Shown one piece after another: positions 7,662 to 17,081 of a DNA stretch of 64,000 nucleotides. Each line of letters opens with the position of its first letter. The first letter of the stretch is position 1. Source of the DNA: Chitinophaga pinensis (GTDB lineage: Bacteria > Bacteroidota > Bacteroidia > UBA4408). A model generated the notes under the pieces. The model ran no database searches, was not told where the DNA came from, and was given only the letters and a program-made list of their open reading frames with translations. The DNA lies in contig CAMAVS010000001.1 of assembly GCA_945861665.1 (NCBI GenBank), positions 210,403-274,402 of the forward strand, written 5' to 3'. A program made the translations under genes and the position numbers.

Positions 7662-8705
7662 ATGCAAATAAAAAAATACACCCTAACTATATTGCTTCTT
7701 TCGGTATCTATATACCATAAAAGTCAAGCGCAAGATTTGCACTTTTCGCAATACAGTTATTCGCCACTAAACCTTAATCCTGCACTTACCGGTGTATCCA
7801 ATGGCGACCTCCGATTTGTGAGCAATTACCGAAACCAATGGCAAAGTATTTCCTCACCTTATAGAACCATCTCGGCAGGCTACGATATGTCGCTTTACCC
7901 AAAAGAAAGCTCAAATGATTTTTGGGGAGCCGGTATTGTTTTTAACAGCGACAAATCGGGTGAGTCAAAACTAGGGCTTACCCAAGTAAATTTATCGGGG
8001 AGTTATAGCAAATCACTAAACGGGAGCTTAAGTAATTTTATCACACTGGGCTTTCAGGCAGGTTTTGGACAGAACAGTATGAGTTACGATGGATTGAGTT
8101 GGGACAGCCAGTTTAATGGAAATAGTTTCGATGCTGCATTGCCAACCAATGAACCATCAGGAAGCATAGCAAAAACATTCTCCGATTTTTCTGCCGGAGT
8201 ATTATACAGCTATACTAATGAAAGTAACTTATTTAAAATGAATGTGGGAACTGCTATGTTTCATATTAACAACCCAGACATTTCATTGAACAGCGTTTCG
8301 GACAAATTGTATAAAAAAATAGTAGTACACTCAAATTTTTACATACGTCCGAATATTAATTCCAAAACTACTTTTATTCCCAATATCATATACACACAGC
8401 AAGGTTCACAAAAACTTCTTAACCTTGGGACAAATGCTAAATACCTCATACAAGATCGCTCAAAATTCACAGGATACAACAGTGAAGTTGCTTTTTATAT
8501 TGGAGGAATGTACCGTGTTGCAGATGCATTTGCCTTATGTACTCGTTTCGATTATGGAAGCTTAGCATTTGCGCTGAGTTACGATGTGAACGTAAGCGGA
8601 CTAACACCTGCAAGCAAGAGTCGTGGTGGAACAGAACTTGTTGTAATGTACAATTACACTTTTAGAGAGAAAAAAAAAGGTGGGTCGAGTGTGCGATTTT
8701 TTTAA
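7662..8705 (+). CDS. PorP/SprF family T9SS outer membrane protein
   Basis: A 347-residue protein with a signal peptide ending KSQAQ, followed by the family opening DLHFSQYSYSPLNLNPALTG. The rest is an alternation of short amphipathic strands as expected for a beta-barrel. PorP/SprF proteins sit in the outer membrane and assist secretion or anchoring of proteins with type B sorting domains. Its position directly after a type B substrate gene fits that role. A T9SS-accessory function is well supported by family and context; which substrate it serves is inferred. Confidence 0.92.
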   Translation: MQIKKYTLTILLLSVSIYHKSQAQDLHFSQYSYSPLNLNPALTGVSNGDLRFVSNYRNQWQSISSPYRTISAGYDMSLYPKESSNDFWGAGIVFNSDKSGESKLGLTQVNLSGSYSKSLNGSLSNFITLGFQAGFGQNSMSYDGLSWDSQFNGNSFDAALPTNEPSGSIAKTFSDFSAGVLYSYTNESNLFKMNVGTAMFHINNPDISLNSVSDKLYKKIVVHSNFYIRPNINSKTTFIPNIIYTQQGSQKLLNLGTNAKYLIQDRSKFTGYNSEVAFYIGGMYRVADAFALCTRFDYGSLAFALSYDVNVSGLTPASKSRGGTELVVMYNYTFREKKKGGSSVRFF

Positions 8706-8732
8706 AGTTAAATAAACTATTTTCGACAGTTA

Positions 8733-11700
8733 ATGAAAAAACAAATTCCACTTTTTGTAATTCTATCTCTACTAATTGCTTCGCAACCAGCATTTGCTCA
8801 ACATATTTCAACACTGTGGGGAGTAACACAAAAAGGTGGTACAGATGACTTTGGTAGCTTGTACCACTATAAACCTTCAAGTGCAAACTACACATTAGAC
8901 CATAACTTCCCTGCCATTAGCCCTGGTACAAACCCTTCAGAAGATTTAATAGATGCTGGAAACGGGAAGTTTTATGGAATAACAATGCTTGGTGGAGCTT
9001 ATGGCGTAGGCACTATTTTTGAATGGGATCCAGTTACTAATGTCCACAGTAAAAAAATTGATATGGAACCTTCAGAAGGCTCTAGACCTTCGGGCTCATT
9101 AACAAAATTTGGATCAAAGTATTATGGCATGACAATAGACGGTGGAAGTAACAATTACGGTGTTATTTTCGAGTGGGACGACATCGCAAACATTTACACA
9201 AAAAAAATCGACCTTGGAGCTTTAATTGGTGGTAATCCATCTGGCTCACTTGTATTATACAATAGCAAGTTTTATGGTATGTCCTTTTTTGGAGGTGCAA
9301 ACAGTGAAGGTGTATTATTTGAATGGGATCCGGTAACAAACATTTATACAACAAAAATTGACCTAACAATTATAGGTGGAAGAAGGCCATTAGGGACAAT
9401 GGTCTTAAACGGTGGGAAATTTTATGGTATGACGAGTTCGGGTGGAGGAAATGGAGCAGGAGTGATTTTTGAATGGGACCCTACGACAAATATCTACACT
9501 AAAAAAACAGATATGGCTTCCACCAACGGAAGTATACCAAAAGGCTCAATGACATTGTACTTAGGGAAATTTTATGGTTTAACAAGTGCGGGTGGCACCA
9601 ATAATACAGGAGTAATTTTTGAATGGGATCCGGCTACAAACATATATACAAAAAAGATAAACTTGAGCAGCGCTTTAGGAAGTGCTCCATATGGATCACT
9701 GATGTTGAGTGCAGGAAAATTTTATGGTATAACAAGGACAGGAGGAGTTAATGGTTCGGGAGTGATTTTCCAATGGGATCCGATGACAAATAATTACATT
9801 AAAAAAATTGATATGTCTACTGCTAACGGTTCTCTTGCCGAAGCATCTTTGGCATTATACAATGGAAAATTATATGGAATGACAGTTGCAGGCGGATCGG
9901 AAAATTTAGGCACAATTTTTCAATGGGATACACTAAGCAATGTTTATACAAAAAAAATAAATTTTGGAAGAACAGAGGGAAACCAACCATCCGGCCAATT
10001 GGGAAAAATTGGAAGTAAACTATACGGAACCACTTGTTATGGAGGAATAAATGCCTGTGGAGTGATTTTTGAATGGGACACTTTAACACAAATTTACACT
10101 AAAAAAATAGATTTGAATTCAGCAAATGGAAGTCATCCTACTGCATCACTTACATTATTCGCTAATAAGTTTTACGGAACAACAAAAGATGGGGGTGTAA
10201 ACAATGCAGGAGTAATTTTTGAGTGGAATCCACAAACAAATATTTACACAAAAAAGATTGATTTAAGCACAGCTCTTGGAAGCAATCCTAATGGTTCGTT
10301 GACATATAATGGCGGGAAATTTTATGGCGCTACTTGCAACGGTGGCAGCAATAACCTTGGTACACTCTTCGAATGGGATCCTGTAACAAATATTTATATA
10401 AAAAAAATAGATCTCAGCACTATCAATGGAACCAATCCCTATGCATCTCTTGTATACAATGGAACTAAGTTTTACGGTACTACCAGCACCGGAGGAATAA
10501 ATTTTACAGGAGTTATTTTTGAATGGGACCCTGTAACAAATATTTACACAAAAAAGATTGACATGACCTGTATCAACGGTTGCTACCCATTTAGCTCTTT
10601 GACATTAATGGCAGGAAAATTTTATGGTACAACAGCAGGCGGTGGCTCTGACAATAACGGAGTGATTTTTGAGTGGGCCCCTCAGACAAATATATATACT
10701 AAAAAAGTAGATCTCCTCATTGCAACCGGTAGTGGTTCGCGCAATTCGCTTACTTTAAGTGGTAGCAAATTATACAGTATAGCACGTTTCGGTGCTGCCG
10801 TAGATGCAGGGTGTATATTTGAATGGGACCCGGCAAACAACACCTATACAAACCTAATAGACTTTGTAGGACCAAACGGTAGAAACCCTGCATACACTCA
10901 GCTATTGGAAACCATCAGCAACATTGTTCCAATCATTACAAATATTCCTGCAACACACAACAGTTGTATTAATAATGCTTCTATTGACACATTCAATATT
11001 AGTGATGCCGACCTTGATACCTGTACTTTTGTTGTTAGCAGCAACAACATTATTCTATTGCCCAATAACAATATTAATGTAGTATACATAGGTGCTAATA
11101 CCTGTCAGATTACCTACACTCCTGCAGCAGGACAAATAGGTACTGCAATTATTACTATTATTGCCGATGACGGATACGGAGGAACTGCCACTTTTAATTA
11201 TACAATAACTGTTAATCCAGCTCCTGTTGTTACTCCATCACAATTAAATGTAACTTGCTTTAACGGAAGTGATGGCAGTGCAAATGTGAATGTAACAGGA
11301 GGCACTCCACCTTACAATTATTTATGGTCACCGGGAGGGAATGCGACTCCAAGCATTAATGGTTTAGTTGCAGGGAATTATACTTGTACGGTTAGTGATA
11401 ATTCTGAGTGTACTGTTGTTCAAAATTTCACTATTAGCGAACCTGCCGCTATTGTTGCTTCGCAATCGCCAACCATTTGTGCAGGACAAGGTTTAACGGT
11501 GGGTATCAATACCTATTTTGTATCCGGAAATTACACTGATATACTTATTGCAAATAATGGCTGCGATAGTACAGTAAGTACAAACCTCACTGTAGCGAAT
11601 GCAATAACAGCAAACCAAAGTTTTACTATATGTTCAGGTCAAAATGTTACGGTTGGCAATAATACTTATACTGTAACTGGAACCTATGCCGATATTTTTA

Positions 11701-12371
11701 CTGCAGCAGGAGGTTGTGATAGTACTGTTACAACTAATTTAACTGTAACGAATGCCATTACAGCAAACCAAACGCTTAGTATTTGTAACGGACAAAGTAT
11801 AATTGTGGGTAACAATACTTACACAAATGCGGGAACATACATAGATACGCTATCGAATGGAAATAATTGTGACAGCATCGTAACAACCATAATAACAATA
11901 AACAATGTTAATACTGCAGTAACAGTTAATGGTATCACTTTAACTGCTAATGCTAATGGAGCTACTTATCAATGGTTAGATTGCGGCAACAACTCCCCTA
12001 TTGCAGGAGCCACTAACCAAAGTTATACTCCAGTTTCGAATGGGTATTATGCTGTTGTTGTTTCACAAAATGGCTGTATAGATACCTCTGCTTGCGATTC
12101 TATAACCACTATGGGTATCGATTACCAAAACAAAATTCTAAATACAATTACATTATTCCCAAATCCAAACAATGGAACATTTACTATTAAAGGATTAGCT
12201 GATGGAAATTATTCAATTGTAAATACATTGGGGCAACTAGTGGAATCAATCTCTCTTAATGCTAAGAACAACTATACTTTTACAGTTGATAATATCGAGA
12301 ATGGAGTTTATTTTATTGTTGGGCAAAATGGGAATGTGATGGTAAGGGAGAAATTGGTTGTGGTGAGGTAA
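8733..12371 (+). CDS. Giant secreted repeat protein with type A T9SS sorting domain
   Basis: A 1212-residue exported protein with a signal peptide ending PAFAQ. Residues 96-745 are 13 tandem 50-residue repeats (FEWDP.TNIYTKKIDL, then GS, then KFYG.T..GG....GVI), preceded by one diverged copy. They resemble the YG.T..GG repeat modelled as TIGR03803. A cadherin-like module follows (about 750-835), then a SprB-type repeat (NVTCFNGSDGSANVNVTGG, near 840), three CxGQ-type modules (910-1070), an Ig-like module, and a type A sorting domain (LFPNPNNGTF to the C-terminal REKLVVVR, about 1140-1212). It follows the PorP/SprF gene by 27 nt. A surface adhesin or matrix protein is the likely role. Confidence 0.9.
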   Translation: MKKQIPLFVILSLLIASQPAFAQHISTLWGVTQKGGTDDFGSLYHYKPSSANYTLDHNFPAISPGTNPSEDLIDAGNGKFYGITMLGGAYGVGTIFEWDPVTNVHSKKIDMEPSEGSRPSGSLTKFGSKYYGMTIDGGSNNYGVIFEWDDIANIYTKKIDLGALIGGNPSGSLVLYNSKFYGMSFFGGANSEGVLFEWDPVTNIYTTKIDLTIIGGRRPLGTMVLNGGKFYGMTSSGGGNGAGVIFEWDPTTNIYTKKTDMASTNGSIPKGSMTLYLGKFYGLTSAGGTNNTGVIFEWDPATNIYTKKINLSSALGSAPYGSLMLSAGKFYGITRTGGVNGSGVIFQWDPMTNNYIKKIDMSTANGSLAEASLALYNGKLYGMTVAGGSENLGTIFQWDTLSNVYTKKINFGRTEGNQPSGQLGKIGSKLYGTTCYGGINACGVIFEWDTLTQIYTKKIDLNSANGSHPTASLTLFANKFYGTTKDGGVNNAGVIFEWNPQTNIYTKKIDLSTALGSNPNGSLTYNGGKFYGATCNGGSNNLGTLFEWDPVTNIYIKKIDLSTINGTNPYASLVYNGTKFYGTTSTGGINFTGVIFEWDPVTNIYTKKIDMTCINGCYPFSSLTLMAGKFYGTTAGGGSDNNGVIFEWAPQTNIYTKKVDLLIATGSGSRNSLTLSGSKLYSIARFGAAVDAGCIFEWDPANNTYTNLIDFVGPNGRNPAYTQLLETISNIVPIITNIPATHNSCINNASIDTFNISDADLDTCTFVVSSNNIILLPNNNINVVYIGANTCQITYTPAAGQIGTAIITIIADDGYGGTATFNYTITVNPAPVVTPSQLNVTCFNGSDGSANVNVTGGTPPYNYLWSPGGNATPSINGLVAGNYTCTVSDNSECTVVQNFTISEPAAIVASQSPTICAGQGLTVGINTYFVSGNYTDILIANNGCDSTVSTNLTVANAITANQSFTICSGQNVTVGNNTYTVTGTYADIFTAAGGCDSTVTTNLTVTNAITANQTLSICNGQSIIVGNNTYTNAGTYIDTLSNGNNCDSIVTTIITINNVNTAVTVNGITLTANANGATYQWLDCGNNSPIAGATNQSYTPVSNGYYAVVVSQNGCIDTSACDSITTMGIDYQNKILNTITLFPNPNNGTFTIKGLADGNYSIVNTLGQLVESISLNAKNNYTFTVDNIENGVYFIVGQNGNVMVREKLVVVR
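9018..10967 (+). repeat. 13 in-frame tandem repeats, each exactly 150 bp
   Basis: The codon for the leading Phe of FEWDP recurs every 150 bp without any insertion or deletion; copies checked at 9018, 9168 and 10818 are exactly on the grid (12 x 150 = 1800), and the translation shows 50 residues per unit throughout. Units differ by many substitutions, so the array is old or diversified. The last unit is diverged at its end. Confidence 0.9.
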
Positions 12372-12390
12372 AGTATGCTAATTAAACAAA

Positions 12391-13662
12391 TCAATACCCA
12401 TACTTCTCCTTCCACAGCTTCTTCAAAAAATTGCGCAACTCCTCTTCACGCAAATTTTTTCCCGGGTCGTATAATTTACTTCCTGCAAGGGCATCGGGGA
12501 AATATTCTTGTAATGAAAAATTTGTATCGTGGCTGTGTGCATAATCGTACTCTTTTCCATAACCCAAGTCCTTCATTAATTTAGTAGGTGCATTGCGTAA
12601 ATGAAGCGGAACAGGCAAATCACCGGTTTCGGCTACTTTACGTTGGGCTTGGTCAATAGCTTTGTAAGAGGCATTACTTTTTGGTGAAGTCGCTAAATAA
12701 ATAGTAGCCTGTGAAAGTATAATACGTGATTCAGGAAAGCCAATTACATTTACTGCCTGAAAACAATTGTTCGCCATTAATAATGCATTGGGATTGGCAT
12801 TGCCAATATCTTCACTCGCCAAAATCAATAACCTGCGTGCTATAAATTTTGGATCCTCTCCTCCTTCAATCATCCTTGCCAACCAATATACAGCGGCATT
12901 TGGGTCGGAACCACGAATGGATTTTATAAAAGCAGAAATGATATCGTAATGCTGTTCACCATTTTTGTCGTACAAGGCAAGGTTCTGTTGTACAATATCG
13001 GTTACATTTTTATTGGTCAATACAATTTCATTTTCTTTAATTGAGTTTACAACAATATCCAAGGTATTCAACAATTTACGTGCATCGCCACCCGATAATC
13101 GTAACAATGCTTCTGACTCTTGTATGGTAATTTTTTTTGTCTTTAGTACCTCATCTTGTTTCAAGGCATTATCAAGCAAGGAAAGTAAATCGTCCTTTTC
13201 CAAGGCTTTTAAAATATAAACCTGGCAACGAGATAGCAATGCCGATATCACTTCAAAGGAAGGATTCTCGGTAGTTGCACCAATAAGTGTAACTGTTCCT
13301 TTTTCAACAGCTCCCAACAAAGAATCTTGTTGCGATTTACTGAAACGGTGTATCTCATCAATAAATAAAATAGGATTATTGGTTCCAAAAAATGCTTGAC
13401 TTTTTGCCTTGTCAATCACATCACGTATATCTTTTACTCCTGAGTTAATTGCACTCAATGAATAAAATGGTCGGTTTAAACTGTTCGCAATAATGTTTGC
13501 CAAAGTAGTTTTTCCTACCCCTGGTGGTCCCCATAAAATAAGCGATGGCAATACCCCCGAATCAATTGCTCTGCGCAATACAGCCCCCTCTCCTACAAGG
13601 TGTTTCTGTCCTATGTAGTCGTTTAATTTGGTGGGACGTAAGCGTTCGGCTAGGGGAATCAT
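12391..13662 (-). CDS. rarA: Replication-associated recombination protein A (RarA/MgsA)
   Basis: A 423-residue AAA+ ATPase of the clamp-loader-related RarA family. The N-terminus PLAERLRPTKLNDYIGQKHL is typical. Walker A is GPPGVGKTT near residue 45, Walker B LFIDEIHRF near 98, sensor 1 GATTENPSF near 128, and the C-terminal half holds YDIISAFIKSIRGSDPNAA.YWLARM and SEDIGNANP. RarA acts at stalled replication forks. It converges with the giant repeat gene, whose stop is 19 nt away. It lies 77 nt downstream of rlmD. Confidence 0.97.
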   Translation of the reverse strand: MIPLAERLRPTKLNDYIGQKHLVGEGAVLRRAIDSGVLPSLILWGPPGVGKTTLANIIANSLNRPFYSLSAINSGVKDIRDVIDKAKSQAFFGTNNPILFIDEIHRFSKSQQDSLLGAVEKGTVTLIGATTENPSFEVISALLSRCQVYILKALEKDDLLSLLDNALKQDEVLKTKKITIQESEALLRLSGGDARKLLNTLDIVVNSIKENEIVLTNKNVTDIVQQNLALYDKNGEQHYDIISAFIKSIRGSDPNAAVYWLARMIEGGEDPKFIARRLLILASEDIGNANPNALLMANNCFQAVNVIGFPESRIILSQATIYLATSPKSNASYKAIDQAQRKVAETGDLPVPLHLRNAPTKLMKDLGYGKEYDYAHSHDTNFSLQEYFPDALAGSKLYDPGKNLREEELRNFLKKLWKEKYGY

Positions 13663-13664
13663 TT

Positions 13665-13770
13665 TGGTTGTTAGTTGTTGGTTGTTAGATGTTGGATATT
13701 GGATGTTAGATTTTGGTATTCATTATCAATTATACATTATCAATTATCCATTCCTAAATTATCCATTCTT
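13665..13770. repeat. Low-complexity direct repeats between rarA and rlmD
   Basis: The first half consists of imperfect repeats of GGTTGTTAG and GGATGTTAG. The second half has two copies of CATTATCAATTAT and two of AATTATCCATTC. The second set runs into rlmD, so its last residues (MDNLGMDN) are encoded by the repeat. The 11-mer GTTGTTAGTTG at 13667-13677 recurs at 28841-28851 downstream of dnaX. Confidence 0.7.
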
Positions 13771-15176
13771 TTAGAAAGCAAAACCACATTCTCAACGTGA
13801 TGCGTTTGAGGAAACATATCTACCGGTTGTATCTTTTCTACTTTGTACAAACTATCCATCAATGCTACATCGCGCGCTTGTGTGGCGGGATTGCAACTTA
13901 CGTACACTATTCTTTTTGCCCCCGAATTCATTATTGCATTTACTACATCCGTATGCATTCCCGCACGGGGTGGGTCGGTAATGATTACATCCGGCCTACC
14001 ATTTGTTTCAATAAAATCGGCTGTAAGTAAATCCTTCATATCACCTGCATAAAAAAGTGTATTGTGAATGTTATTGATTTCTGAATTTTCTTTTGCATCG
14101 GCAATGGCGATTTCAATGTACTCTACTCCTACTACTTTAGCACATTGCTTGGCAATAAAATTGGCAATAGTACCTGTACCTGTATACAAATCATATACCA
14201 CCTCATCGCCTTTTAAGTCGGCAAAATCGCGAGTTATTTTATACAACTCGTATGCTTGTTTAGAATTTGTTTGGTAAAAAGATTTTGCGCTCACTTTAAA
14301 TTTCAAGCCTTCCATTTCTTCGTAAATAAAATCTCTGCCCGAAAATAAAATCACATTTTGATCACTAATAGTATCATTTTTTTTGCCATTTACTATGTAT
14401 TGCAAAGAAGTAATTTGTGGGAACGATTCTTTTAAATGTATCAACAAACCCTTTATTTCTTCCACATCGTTTTGATAAAAAACAACAATTACCATTAGCT
14501 CCCCTATAATAGAAGTTCGAATAATTAAATTGCGCATCAAACCATTCTGAACGCGTAAATCGAAAAAAGGAAATTTATTTTTTAATGTATACTCTCTAAC
14601 TGCATTGCGAATTGCATTTGAAGGATCGGATTGCAAATAACAATGATTGATATCCAATATTTTATCGAACATACCGGGAATATGAAATCCTAATGCATCC
14701 ATCATTCTGCCTTCAGAAGTCTCGTACATTTCCTCCTTTTTCAACCAACGTTTATTTGAAAAAGTAAACTCCAATTTATTTCTATAATAATACTCTTCCG
14801 AAGAACCTAAAATAGTATTCACTTCAGGTATTTCTACTTTCGCTATGCGCGTAAAACTATCCAACACCTTCTTTTGCTTGAAAAGTAATTGCTCGCTGTA
14901 GGCTAAATTCTGCCATTTACATCCACCGCAAGTACCAAAATGTACACAAACAGGTTCTGTTCTTTTTGGTGATGCTATTTTTATAGTAGTAACTTTCCCT
15001 TCAGCAAAATTTTTCTTCTTCATTGTAAGTTGGGCATCCACCACATCGCCCGGAACTGCGCCTTTGATAAACACAACCATTTCATTGTGCTTTGCAACAC
15101 CTGCGCCATCATCGCTTGTATCAATTACTTCTAAATTTTCCAACAAAGGAAGATTCTGTCTTTTGAACTTTCTCAT
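13740..15176 (-). CDS. rlmD: 23S rRNA (uracil-C5)-methyltransferase RlmD-like
   Basis: A 478-residue RumA-type enzyme that methylates uracil C5 in 23S rRNA. An N-terminal TRAM domain (residues 8-70) is followed by an Fe-S cluster site, CVHFGTCGGC near residues 77-86, with a fourth Cys in the HCYLQ segment. The SAM motif YDLYTGTGT is near residue 330, DPPRAGMHTD near 403, and the catalytic VSCNP motif near 430. Whether it modifies U1939, U747 or both cannot be read from sequence. The C-terminus has grown into a simple repeat. The reverse-strand promoter lies directly in front of the ATG. Confidence 0.93.
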   Translation of the reverse strand: MRKFKRQNLPLLENLEVIDTSDDGAGVAKHNEMVVFIKGAVPGDVVDAQLTMKKKNFAEGKVTTIKIASPKRTEPVCVHFGTCGGCKWQNLAYSEQLLFKQKKVLDSFTRIAKVEIPEVNTILGSSEEYYYRNKLEFTFSNKRWLKKEEMYETSEGRMMDALGFHIPGMFDKILDINHCYLQSDPSNAIRNAVREYTLKNKFPFFDLRVQNGLMRNLIIRTSIIGELMVIVVFYQNDVEEIKGLLIHLKESFPQITSLQYIVNGKKNDTISDQNVILFSGRDFIYEEMEGLKFKVSAKSFYQTNSKQAYELYKITRDFADLKGDEVVYDLYTGTGTIANFIAKQCAKVVGVEYIEIAIADAKENSEINNIHNTLFYAGDMKDLLTADFIETNGRPDVIITDPPRAGMHTDVVNAIMNSGAKRIVYVSCNPATQARDVALMDSLYKVEKIQPVDMFPQTHHVENVVLLSKRMDNLGMDN

Positions 15177-15181
15177 TTTGA

Positions 15182-15211
15182 CAAAAATAGCTATATTTGA
15201 TTTGAACCAAA
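15182..15211 (-). promoter_or_regulatory. Promoter of rlmD abutting the start codon
   Basis: On the reverse strand TTTG (15211 to 15208), an 18-nt spacer, then TATTTTTG (15189 to 15182). Only five bases separate the -7 element from the ATG at 15176, so the transcript would be leaderless or nearly so. Confidence 0.6.
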
Positions 15212-15222
15212 CAATTATTTTT

Positions 15223-15767
15223 ATGAGCTATTTAAAGCTGGCAAACAAATCGGATTTATCAGGGCGAACCTTGCAATTAATGGAAGAGGCGTAACAACGC
15301 TGGGGATATATCGGAAATATTGTTCGGGCTTATGCACTTGCACCCAATGTTATGGAGGCTGAAGATGTGTGGACAAAAGGCGTGATGCACAGTGGTTTTT
15401 ACCGCGTAAATTAAAAGAGGCAATCGCTACTGTAGTAAGCGTTACCAATAAATGTGATTATTGTGCTGGCAGTCACGCATTGGCGTATACTATAGCTGGT
15501 GGCGATATGAACGAAGCGGCACATTGCAAAACACTCGACCTTTCAGACTTTACGGTAAGTGAAAGAGCTGCATTGTTGTTTGCACAAAAATCAACTACTA
15601 ATCCAAAATCGATACAACAAACAGATATTGATGCATTGAGAAAACATTATTCTGATGGTGAAATTGTTGAAATATGAACAGTCATTCAAATGTTTATGGG
15701 ATACAATTGGTTTGTGACAATAATGGGACTTCAGCTAGAGCAAGAGAATCCCTTTGTGAAAAGTTAA
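15223..15767 (+). pseudogene. Decayed AhpD-like / carboxymuconolactone decarboxylase family gene
   Basis: Three lesions interrupt one recognisable gene of about 180 codons. It starts MSYLKLANKSDLSGRT and meets an in-frame TAA at 15292-15294, after which the family sequence continues in the same frame (QRWGYIGNIVRAYALAPNVM). A one-base loss in the T tract at 15396-15400 moves the rest to another frame (FLPRKLKEAIATVVS). That part keeps the redox motif CDYCAGSH (CxxCxxxH) and ends at a TGA at 15675-15677, after which homologous-looking sequence runs on in frame (TVIQMFMGYNWFVTIMGLQL) to 15767. AhpD-like proteins are thiol peroxidase-type enzymes. A -7 element TATATTTG at 15192-15199 survives. 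Confidence 0.85.
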
Positions 15768-15792
15768 TAGATTTTTAGCACCCAAAATTCTT

Positions 15793-15800
15793 TATCTTTG
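15793..15800 (+). promoter_or_regulatory. Candidate -7 promoter element of rocD
   Basis: TATCTTTG matches TAnnTTTG and lies 26 nt before the first ATG of rocD. No good TTTG is found at the expected -33 position. Confidence 0.5.
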
Positions 15801-15826
15801 TATAAAATAAGACGATAACATACCCT

Positions 15827-17071
15827 ATGCAAGATACTATGACAAATAAGAAAGCCTCACAGCGAATGATTGAACTGGAAGAAAAATATGGAGCACACAA
15901 CTACCATTCACTTCCTGTTGTGCTTGAGAAAGGCGAAGGAGTGTATGTTTGGGATGTAGAAGGCAAACAATATTTCGATTTTCTTTCGGCATACTCTGCC
16001 GTTAATCAAGGGCACTGTCACCCTAAAATAATAAACGCACTTACCGAACAAGCAAAAAAATTAAGCCTGAGTTCGCGCGCTTTTTACAATGACTCTTTGG
16101 GTGAATATGAAAAATTCATCACTTCATATTTCGGTTACGATAAAGTATTACCTATGAATACAGGTGCTGAAGGTGTTGAGACAGCAATGAAATTAGCTCG
16201 AAAATGGGGATATGAAAAAAAAGGCATTGCTGCTGAACAGGCAAAAATAATTGTATGCGATGGCAACTTTCACGGACGCACCATCACCATTGTTTCTGCT
16301 TCGAACGACCCTGATTCACGTGCTGGATTTGGTCCTTACACTCCAGGCATAATTAGCATACAATACAACAATATTGATGCATTAAAAAAAGTATTGGAAG
16401 CAGACACAAGCATTGCTGGATTTTTATTAGAACCGGTGCAAGGTGAAGCAGGTGTTGTAATACCCGATGAAGGTTATTTAAAAGCATGTTACGACCTGTG
16501 CAAAAAGCACAATGTATTATTTATTGCCGATGAGATACAATCGGGATTAGGTCGCACAGGTAAACGCCTAACTTGTGACCATGAAAATGTAAAAGCAGAT
16601 ATATTAATACTGGGAAAAGCCTTATCAGGAGGAACTTATCCTGTGTCGGCAGTATTGGCAAACGATGAAATAATGTTGTGTATAAAACCGGGTCAACACG
16701 GTTCTACTTATGGTGGAAATCCTGTGGCTTGTAAAGTTGGTATTGCCGCATTAACTGTTTTGCGAGACGAGCAACTGGCCGAAAACTCTGAACGCTTAGG
16801 AAAAACACTATTGGCTAAATTAATAGAACTAAAAAATGAATTCCCTGCCTTGGTAAAAGAAGTGCGTGGTAAAGGACTTTTTGCAGCCTTGGTGATAAAA
16901 GAAAAAGATGGGAAAGGTGCCTGGGATGTTTGTCTTGCTTTATTAGAAAACGGTTTGCTTGCAAAGCCTACCCACGGAGATATTATCCGCTTTGCCCCAC
17001 CGCTTATTATTACGGAAGAGCAATTGGCCGAATGTATTTCCATTATCCGTAAAACACTCGCAGCATTTTAA
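15827..17071 (+). CDS. rocD: Ornithine aminotransferase
   Basis: A 414-residue class-III PLP aminotransferase. Ornithine aminotransferase features are [20 protein letters not shown] near residue 25, [20 protein letters not shown] near 107, GNFHGRT near 147, and the PLP-lysine segment [15 protein letters not shown] near 262. HGSTYGGNP and a conserved C-terminal [12 protein letters not shown] follow. It converts L-ornithine and 2-oxoglutarate to glutamate semialdehyde and glutamate in arginine/proline metabolism. An alternative ATG lies four codons downstream. It is followed after 10 nt by an MBL-fold gene, so the two may be co-transcribed. Confidence 0.94.
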   Translation: MQDTMTNKKASQRMIELEEKYGAHNYHSLPVVLEKGEGVYVWDVEGKQYFDFLSAYSAVNQGHCHPKIINALTEQAKKLSLSSRAFYNDSLGEYEKFITSYFGYDKVLPMNTGAEGVETAMKLARKWGYEKKGIAAEQAKIIVCDGNFHGRTITIVSASNDPDSRAGFGPYTPGIISIQYNNIDALKKVLEADTSIAGFLLEPVQGEAGVVIPDEGYLKACYDLCKKHNVLFIADEIQSGLGRTGKRLTCDHENVKADILILGKALSGGTYPVSAVLANDEIMLCIKPGQHGSTYGGNPVACKVGIAALTVLRDEQLAENSERLGKTLLAKLIELKNEFPALVKEVRGKGLFAALVIKEKDGKGAWDVCLALLENGLLAKPTHGDIIRFAPPLIITEEQLAECISIIRKTLAAF

Positions 17072-17081
17072 TTCCATATCT

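Noticed and set aside
12375-12584. Forward frame over the 3' end of rarA
   Set aside because: It lies wholly antisense to a well-conserved gene and has no recognisable sequence.
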